Shown here piece after piece: positions 57,635-64,000 of a stretch of 64,000 bases of DNA. The notes below the pieces were generated by a model, which had not been told where the DNA came from, did no database searches, and was given only the letters and a program-made list of their open reading frames with translations. The DNA is taken from assembly GCA_022821085.1 (NCBI GenBank), contig JAJEEG010000006.1, positions 62,001 to 126,000 on the forward strand. The letters run 5' to 3'. The position numbers and the translations under genes are program-made. The stretch is from Candidatus Latescibacterota bacterium (GTDB lineage Bacteria; JAAXHH01). Position 1 is the stretch's first letter; each line of letters starts with the position of its first letter.

Positions 57635-57701
57635 TTGGCATTGCCATATTGGCACTATTGGGCGCATGTGACAGATTGGCAGAAAACAGGAGAGCGTGGC
57701 A
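57635..57701. promoter_or_regulatory. Cluster of TTGGCA/TGCCA motifs upstream of groES
   Basis: TTGGCA at 57635, TTGCCA at 57641, TTGGCA at 57649 and 57676, and TGGCA at 57697 fall within 67 bp, and the first two form a TGGCA-T-TGCCA dyad. With the dyad at 57594-57610 this gives six related pentamers before groES. Function unknown. Confidence 0.35.
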
Positions 57702-57848
57702 GTACCAACAGGTCTTTCGCTACAATGTGTATAACTTTATAAATAACAAAAGATTAAGCTTCGTTTTTAAGGTTATGCGAACGGCAAACTCCATGATGGC
57801 ACGGAAATTGCACGTAAGAAAGCGGACGAGCTTATCGTTTATTATCGT

Positions 57849-57866
57849 GCTGATTTCGAAATCAGC
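57849..57866. promoter_or_regulatory. 18-bp perfect palindrome upstream of groES
   Basis: GCTGATTTCGAAATCAGC is identical to its reverse complement and ends 32 nt before the groES start. It may be a repressor site or form a leader hairpin near the GAAAGGAG ribosome site. Confidence 0.45.
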
Positions 57867-57898
57867 GTTCTTATCACCAGTGAAAGGAGCAGGAAGCA

Positions 57899-58186
57899 AT
57901 GAACGTACAACCTTTGGGCGACCGGGTCCTGGTCAAGCGCCTCGAGGAAGAAGAGGTACAGCGCGGCGGTATCATCATTCCCGATACGGCCAAGGAAAAG
58001 CCGCAGCAGGGCGAGGTCGTGGCGGCCGGTCCCGGGCGTGTCGGCGACAATGGCGACCGCGTGGCGCTGGAAGTCAAGGTCGGCGACAAGATCCTCTTTG
58101 GCAAGTACTCCGGCACGGAAGTCAACCTGGATGATTCCGAATACCTCATGATGCGGGAAGAGGACATCCTGGGTATCGTGTCGTAG
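57899..58186 (+). CDS. groES: Co-chaperonin GroES
   Basis: The 95-residue subunit caps the GroEL cavity as a heptamer. [43 protein letters not shown] (the mobile loop), [17 protein letters not shown] and [13 protein letters not shown] are standard. AAAGGAGCAGG precedes the ATG. groEL follows after 77 nt, the classic operon. Confidence 0.98.
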   Translation: MNVQPLGDRVLVKRLEEEEVQRGGIIIPDTAKEKPQQGEVVAAGPGRVGDNGDRVALEVKVGDKILFGKYSGTEVNLDDSEYLMMREEDILGIVS

Positions 58187-58239
58187 CTAACCGAGTGTAT
58201 GAACCGTGACCTGCAAGATCCGGTTGCGGTTGAACCTGA

Positions 58240-59904
<1,665 letters not shown>

Positions 59905-59944
59905 GCCTCCAGGCCACCGTGCCGGGCAGTTCAAGTGCGTGAAG

Positions 59945-59982
59945 ACCGGCGTCGGCTGTCCAAGTCGGCGCCGGTTTTGTTA
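59945..59982 (+). terminator. Rho-independent terminator after groEL
   Basis: ACCGGCG (59945-59951) pairs with CGCCGGT (59969-59975) over a 17-nt loop that can itself pair partly; TTTTGTT follows. Confidence 0.65.
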
Positions 59983-59993
59983 GGAAGGAACGC

Positions 59994-60374
59994 ATGCCTA
60001 CCTACCAGTACCGTTGCAACGAATGCAGACACGAGTTCTCCGAGTTCCAGTCGATCACGGCGGATCCTCTATCCACGTGTCCGGAATGCGGCGGCGCCGT
60101 GAAGCGCCTCATCAGCGGCGGCGCGGGCTTCCTGTTCAAGGGCGATGGATTCTATACCACGGACTACCGGAGCGAGAACTACAAGCAGGCCGAGAAGGCC
60201 GACCGGGAATCCTCGTCCGGGTCCGGCGGATCCAAGCCGGACGCCAAGTCCAGCGGCGCCAGGTCCGACGGCGCAAAGTCCAGCGGTGGGTCCTCCGACG
60301 CGTCCGGTTCCGGGGGCAGGTCGAGTTCCGAAGCCTCCTCGAAGGGCGATTCGTCTTCCGGCCAGCCTGACTAA
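59994..60374 (+). CDS. FmdB-family zinc-ribbon protein
   Basis: The 126-residue protein starts MPTYQYRCNECRHEFSEF and has C-x2-C at residues 8-11 and a second pair (CPECGG, 29-32), the FmdB putative regulatory zinc ribbon. A G-F-L-F-K-G-D-G-F-Y-T-T-D-Y segment follows. The last 60 residues are Ser/Gly/Lys low complexity (SSGSGGSKPDAKSSGARSD-like). AAGGA precedes the ATG. It lies just after the groEL terminator and before the MoxR gene. Function is not established for the family. Confidence 0.85.
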   Translation: MPTYQYRCNECRHEFSEFQSITADPLSTCPECGGAVKRLISGGAGFLFKGDGFYTTDYRSENYKQAEKADRESSSGSGGSKPDAKSSGARSDGAKSSGGSSDASGSGGRSSSEASSKGDSSSGQPD

Positions 60375-60436
60375 CCGGGCCGGACCGGTCCGTCCGGCTA
60401 GCCTGGCCCGTCCGGCCGTCCGGCTCCAACTGAAGG

Positions 60437-61456
60437 ATGAACATGACCACAGACAATGCGCAAACACCGGACGACATCAAGGCCATCCACGACCGGATCT
60501 ACGAGCAGAGCGTCTTCGTCGACCGGCTGATCTCGGAAATCGGCAAGGTGATCGTCGGCCAGCAGTACATGATCGAACGCCTCCTGATCGGCCTGCTGAC
60601 CAACGGACACGTATTGCTCGAAGGCGTGCCGGGACTGGCCAAGACCCTGGCCGTGCGCACCCTGGCGTCGACGGTCTCGGCCCGGTTCCAGCGCATCCAG
60701 TTCACGCCGGACCTGCTCCCCGCCGATCTCACGGGCACCATGATCTACCAGGCGGGCAGTGGCGAGTTCATCGCCAAGAAAGGCCCTGTTTTCGCCCATC
60801 TCATCCTGGCGGACGAGATCAACCGGGCGCCCGCGAAAGTGCAGAGCGCCCTGCTGGAAGCCATGCAGGAGCACCAGGTCACCATAGGAGACGAGACGTT
60901 CCCGCTGGAGGACCCCTTCCTGGTACTCGCCACGCAGAACCCCATCGAACAGGAAGGAACCTACCCCCTTCCGGAGGCCCAGGTCGACCGTTTCATGCTC
61001 AAGCTGACGACGACCTATCCCCGCAAGGAAGAGGAGCTGGAGATCCTGAACCGCATGACGTCCGGCGAGCCGGCGGAAGTGGACCAGGTCGTCTCGCTGG
61101 AGGACATCGTCCGGGCGAGATCGATCATCAACCGGGTCTACATGGATGACAAGATCAAGCAGTACATCGTCGACCTCGTCTTCGCGACCCGCAAGCCGGA
61201 GGACTACGGCGAACTCGCCGAAATCCGCGATCTGGTGGAGTACGGCGCTTCGCCCCGGGCGACAATCTACCTGGCGACGGCCGCGCGCGCGCACGCCTTC
61301 CTGCGCCGCAGGGGCTACGTGACGCCCGAGGACGTGAAGTCGATCGGGATGGACGTAATGCGCCACCGCGTCATCGTCACCTATGAAGCCGAGGCCGAGG
61401 ACATGACCTCGGAACAGATTCTGCAGCGCGTCTTCGACTGTGTAGAGATCCCTTGA
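60437..61456 (+). CDS. MoxR-family AAA+ ATPase
   Basis: The 339-residue ATPase is likely to act as a chaperone for assembly or metal insertion together with the VWA-like protein encoded next. LLEGVPGLAKTLAVRTLA is the Walker A (G63 to T70). LILADEINRAPAKVQSALLEAMQE is Walker B with the MoxR signature, followed by VLATQNPIEQEGTYPLPEAQVDRFMLKL (sensor 1 and Arg finger region). The stop overlaps the next start by 4 nt (TTGA), so the two proteins are made together. Confidence 0.95.
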   Translation: MNMTTDNAQTPDDIKAIHDRIYEQSVFVDRLISEIGKVIVGQQYMIERLLIGLLTNGHVLLEGVPGLAKTLAVRTLASTVSARFQRIQFTPDLLPADLTGTMIYQAGSGEFIAKKGPVFAHLILADEINRAPAKVQSALLEAMQEHQVTIGDETFPLEDPFLVLATQNPIEQEGTYPLPEAQVDRFMLKLTTTYPRKEEELEILNRMTSGEPAEVDQVVSLEDIVRARSIINRVYMDDKIKQYIVDLVFATRKPEDYGELAEIRDLVEYGASPRATIYLATAARAHAFLRRRGYVTPEDVKSIGMDVMRHRVIVTYEAEAEDMTSEQILQRVFDCVEIP

Positions 61457-62334
61457 TACCCAGGCAGATCATCCAGAAGATCCGGCAGATCGAGATCCGG
61501 ACCAAGCATCTCGTGAACGACGTGTTCAGCGGCGAGTACCACAGCGTCTTCAAGGGACGCGGCATGGAGTTCGCCGAGGTGCGCGAATACGAGCCGGGCG
61601 ACGAGATCCGTTCGATCGACTGGAACGTAACCGCCCGCCTGGGGCGTCCCTATATCAAGCGCTTCATCGAGGAACGGGAGCTGACGGTCATACTCATGGC
61701 CGACGTCAGCGCATCGGGCCACTTCGGCACGGCGAACCAGATGAAGAGCGAGATCACCGCGGAGATCTGCGCGCTGCTGGCCTACGCGGCGATCCAGAAC
61801 AACGACCGCGTCGGCCTGCTCATGTTCACCGACCAGATCGAGAAGTACATCCCGCCGAAGAAGGGCCGGACCCATATCCTGCGGGTGATACGGGAAGTGC
61901 TTTACAATCAGCCCGGACACACCGGCACCGACCTCACGCAGGCGCTTGAATACCTGAACCGGCTGCTGACGCGCAGGAGCATCGTCTTCATCCTGTCCGA
62001 TTTCCTGGCCGAGGACTATATGAAGCCCCTGCGCGTGGCCAGCAAACGGCACGACGTGGTCGCCGTCACGATCACGGACCCGAGGGAACTCAGCCTGCCC
62101 GCCATCGGCCTCATCGAGCTGCAGGACGCGGAGACGGGAGAAGAAGCGCTCGTCGACACCGGCGACGCCGGCTGGCGCAGGCAGTATGCCGAATACAACG
62201 AAGCCTTGCGCGAAGCGCGCGACCAGCAGTTCAGGGTGACCGGCGTGGATGCCATCCACATCCGCACCGACGAGCCCTATATCGATCCGCTGCTGCAGTT
62301 CTTCAAGCTGCGCGAACGCAAATTCGCACGGTGA
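61453..62334 (+). CDS. DUF58 domain protein (VWA-like MoxR partner)
   Basis: The 293-residue protein carries the DUF58 signature GRGMEFAEVREYEPGDEIRSIDWNVTARLGRPYIKRF. A von Willebrand A-like domain follows (VILMADVSASGHFG gives a variant MIDAS D-x-S-x-S, then VGLLMFTD and SIVFILSDFL). The start is a TTG at 61453 in the overlap with the MoxR stop. MoxR-DUF58 pairs are often followed by further VWA and BatD-like genes; here an ABC transporter comes next. Confidence 0.9.
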   Translation: MIPRQIIQKIRQIEIRTKHLVNDVFSGEYHSVFKGRGMEFAEVREYEPGDEIRSIDWNVTARLGRPYIKRFIEERELTVILMADVSASGHFGTANQMKSEITAEICALLAYAAIQNNDRVGLLMFTDQIEKYIPPKKGRTHILRVIREVLYNQPGHTGTDLTQALEYLNRLLTRRSIVFILSDFLAEDYMKPLRVASKRHDVVAVTITDPRELSLPAIGLIELQDAETGEEALVDTGDAGWRRQYAEYNEALREARDQQFRVTGVDAIHIRTDEPYIDPLLQFFKLRERKFAR

Positions 62335-62352
62335 TCGGAAGGCAACAAAGGC

Positions 62353-62381
62353 TTGCTTTACATCACTTTGTGCACTAAATT
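62353..62381 (+). promoter_or_regulatory. Putative promoter of the ABC transporter genes
   Basis: TTGCTT (62353-62358) and TAAATT (62376-62381) are 17 bp apart. The -10 is the same hexamer as that proposed for groES. Confidence 0.35.
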
Positions 62382-62446
62382 AGGATACTTTGAAAATCGC
62401 TGCGCGTTTCGCGCGAAGGTTGTGACAGCGGCGTTGGGAGCCTGAC

Positions 62447-63394
62447 GTGATCGAAGTAAAGGACCTGACCAAGAAGTACGGCAATTTCACCGCGGTCCGG
62501 GACGTGAGTTTCGAGGTCGAAAAGGGCGAGATCCTCGGGTTCCTCGGACCGAACGCCGCGGGCAAGACCACGACTATGCGGGTGCTGACGTGCTTCATGC
62601 CCGCGACGGCCGGCTCCGCCCGGGTGGCGGGGTTCGACACGTTCCGTCAGTCCCTCGACGTGCGCCGCAGGGTGGGGTACCTGCCGGAGAACGTACCCCT
62701 ATACCTGGACATGCGGGTCCGTCCTTACCTGGAGTTCATCGCCAAGATCAAGGACATCCCGTCCCGCGATCGCCGGAGGGCCGTCAACCGCGTGATCGAG
62801 CTGGCCGCCCTGGAAGAGGTCGAGCACCGGATCGTCGGCCATTGTTCCAAGGGGTTTCGCCAGCGGGTGGGCCTGGCCCAGGCGCTGATCCACGACCCCG
62901 ACGTCCTGATCCTGGACGAGCCGACCAACGGCCTGGACCCCAAGCAGATCAACGAGGTCCGGGAGGTGATCAAGGGCCTGGCCGGGGACCATACCATCAT
63001 TCTGAGCAGCCATATTCTGCCCGAGGTAAGCAAGACCTGCGAGCGCGTGGTCATCATCGACCAGGGCCGGATCGTGGCCGGGGACACGCCGGCCAACCTG
63101 GACGCGCGGCTGCGGGGATCGCAGTCCATCACGGCGCAGATCCGGGGGCCGGTCAACGAAGTGATGGACCTGTTGAAGAAGAAGGACGGCGTCGTGGACG
63201 TGAAGACCAGGTCTTCCATCGGCGACGGCCTCTGGCAGTACGACATCGACGTCCTGCCGGGACGGGATCTCCGTTCCGAGGTGGCTTCGTCCGTGGTCGG
63301 AAGCAACTGGGACCTCGTGGAACTCACCACGGCCGGCATGAGCCTGGAGGAGATCTTCCTCGAGCTGACGACCCAGGAAGAGGAGGGCGACTGA
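62447..63394 (+). CDS. ABC-2 type transporter ATP-binding protein (GldA-like)
   Basis: The 315-residue ATPase has LGFLGPNAAGKTTTMRVL (Walker A with Ala in place of the usual Gly), a Q-loop YLPENVPLYLDM, FRQRVGLAQALIHDPDVLILDEPTNGLDP (signature and Walker B, with KGFRQR in place of LSGGQ) and ILSSHILPEVSKTC (switch His). These are traits of the GldA/NatA subfamily. GGGAG lies before the GTG at 62447. It is 2 nt upstream of the permease gene. In Bacteroidota GldA-GldFG supports gliding; outside it similar operons export unknown substrates. Confidence 0.9.
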   Translation: MIEVKDLTKKYGNFTAVRDVSFEVEKGEILGFLGPNAAGKTTTMRVLTCFMPATAGSARVAGFDTFRQSLDVRRRVGYLPENVPLYLDMRVRPYLEFIAKIKDIPSRDRRRAVNRVIELAALEEVEHRIVGHCSKGFRQRVGLAQALIHDPDVLILDEPTNGLDPKQINEVREVIKGLAGDHTIILSSHILPEVSKTCERVVIIDQGRIVAGDTPANLDARLRGSQSITAQIRGPVNEVMDLLKKKDGVVDVKTRSSIGDGLWQYDIDVLPGRDLRSEVASSVVGSNWDLVELTTAGMSLEEIFLELTTQEEEGD

Positions 63395-63396
63395 CG

Positions 63397-64000
63397 ATGC
63401 AGGGATTGCTGGCCATCTGGGGACGTGAATTGAAGGCCTATTTCATATCACCCATCTTCTACGCTCTTTCGACCGTGTTTATTTTCATCGTAAGCTTCAT
63501 GTTTTTCTATAGCTTACAGAGTTACACCCAGTATTTCATGCAGGTCGCGCAGTATCCGACGATGATGGAACGCATCAATATCAACGAGATGATCATGCGC
63601 CCGCTGTTCAATACCATGAGTTTCGTGGCCGTGCTGACGCTCATGCCCATGCTCACCATGCGGGTCTTTTCCGAGGAGAAGAAGACCGGCACGATTGAGT
63701 TGCTGCTGACCTCGCCGGTGCGGGACTGGCACGTGATCCTGGGCAAGTTCCTGGCAGCCTTCACCCTGTACACGGCCATGATCGGGCTGACGATCATCTA
63801 CCCGATGGTGCTCCAGGTGTACGGCGACCCCGACTGGGGTCCCATTTGGGCCGGCTACCTCGGTCTCATTCTACTCGGGGGCGGCGTGATCACCATCGGG
63901 CTCTTCGCCTCATCGCTGACGGAGAACCAGATCGTGGCCGCCGTGATCTGCTTCGGCGCCGCGCTCATTCTCTGGATGATGGATGTGGCGGCGGAATCGA
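63397..64000 (+). CDS. ABC-2 type permease, GldF-like, cut by window end
   Basis: At least 201 residues are readable without a stop from the ATG at 63397, 2 nt after the ATPase stop. LAIWGRELKAYFISPIFYALSTVFIF is the first membrane helix, then MRVFSEEKKTGTIELLLTSPVRDWHVILGKFLAA, the ABC-2 coupling signature, and further helices (LIYPMVLQVYG, GYLGLILLGGGVITIGLFA, ICFGAALILWMMDV). The protein continues past the window. The pairing with a GldA-like ATPase makes this a GldF-type permease. Confidence 0.88.
   Translation, partial: MQGLLAIWGRELKAYFISPIFYALSTVFIFIVSFMFFYSLQSYTQYFMQVAQYPTMMERININEMIMRPLFNTMSFVAVLTLMPMLTMRVFSEEKKTGTIELLLTSPVRDWHVILGKFLAAFTLYTAMIGLTIIYPMVLQVYGDPDWGPIWAGYLGLILLGGGVITIGLFASSLTENQIVAAVICFGAALILWMMDVAAES

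Noticed and set aside
57594-57701. CIRCE element for HrcA before groES
   Set aside because: Searched for TTAGCACTC-N9-GAGTGCTAA by eye and found no match; the dyads present have different sequences.

Overview
The window is about 64 kb of high-GC bacterial chromosome (roughly 60-65% G+C by eye), densely coded, with about 53 protein genes, one tRNA and no rRNA, IS element, prophage or CRISPR array that I can see. It comes from a diderm: there is a complete Tol-Pal cluster, two TonB-dependent receptors, lipoproteins and an outer-membrane-barrel fusion protein. Arginine synthesis through ArgR/C/B/D/H plus a GNAT acetylglutamate synthase, GldA/GldF-like ABC genes, PD40 propeller proteins, sulfatase, Gfo/Idh/MocA and Ldh-type enzymes, and ordinary TTGACA-type promoters together suggest an environmental member of the FCB group outside Bacteroidota, of Gemmatimonadota or Latescibacterota type. 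That placement is inference.

Layout. 1-5.9 kb: cut DUF5916-like gene, sulfatase, proline dehydrogenase, tsaD, purine permease. 5.9-17.5 kb: two tandem TonB-dependent receptors, a very large peptidase/propeller/outer-membrane-barrel protein, a ferredoxin-NADP reductase-like gene and a zinc-less MDR oxidoreductase. 17.6-23.5 kb: tolQ-tolR-tolA/tonB-tolB-cpoB and two pal copies. 23.6-29.6 kb, minus strand: a five-gene operon of dipeptidase, larB, larC-like, fused ECF ATPases and amidohydrolase. 30-33.2 kb: three catabolic-type enzymes and tRNA-Glu. 33.2-36.1 kb: divergent solute-binding lipoprotein and MATE exporter. 36.2-42.5 kb, minus strand: ROK kinase, M20 peptidase, quinone reductase, transaldolase, 6-phosphogluconate dehydrogenase and ribulose-phosphate epimerase. 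42.8-45.7 kb: CopD-like protein, heme o synthase, DUF420 protein, ECF S-component, moaC. 45.7-47.0 kb: lower-GC patch with a secreted HNH nuclease and an orphan antitoxin. 47.2-52.7 kb: argR-argC-argB-argD-argH-argA. 52.7-55.2 kb: second lower-GC patch with a nucleotidyltransferase, a RelBE pair and a lipoprotein. 55.3-57.5 kb: Gfo/Idh/MocA and Ldh-type oxidoreductases. 57.9-64 kb: groES-groEL, FmdB-like zinc ribbon, MoxR ATPase, DUF58 protein and a GldA/GldF-type ABC transporter cut by the window end.

The most striking feature is spread over the whole window. Short tandem repeats (period 9 to 36 bp) sit inside or at the edge of at least ten unrelated genes, several of them housekeeping genes (tolB, tolQ, gnd, larC, the ECF ATPase, a ROK kinase start, an MDR enzyme, the barrel fusion, a sulfatase). 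All coding repeats have periods that are multiples of three, while three of the intergenic ones have periods of 14 and 22 bp. This looks like continuing minisatellite-style expansion filtered by reading frame, and it puts low-complexity linkers into core proteins. The second notable item is the larB-larC-ECF operon, whose LarC homologue has lost hallmark N-terminal motifs and which has no larA, larE or ecfT in view.
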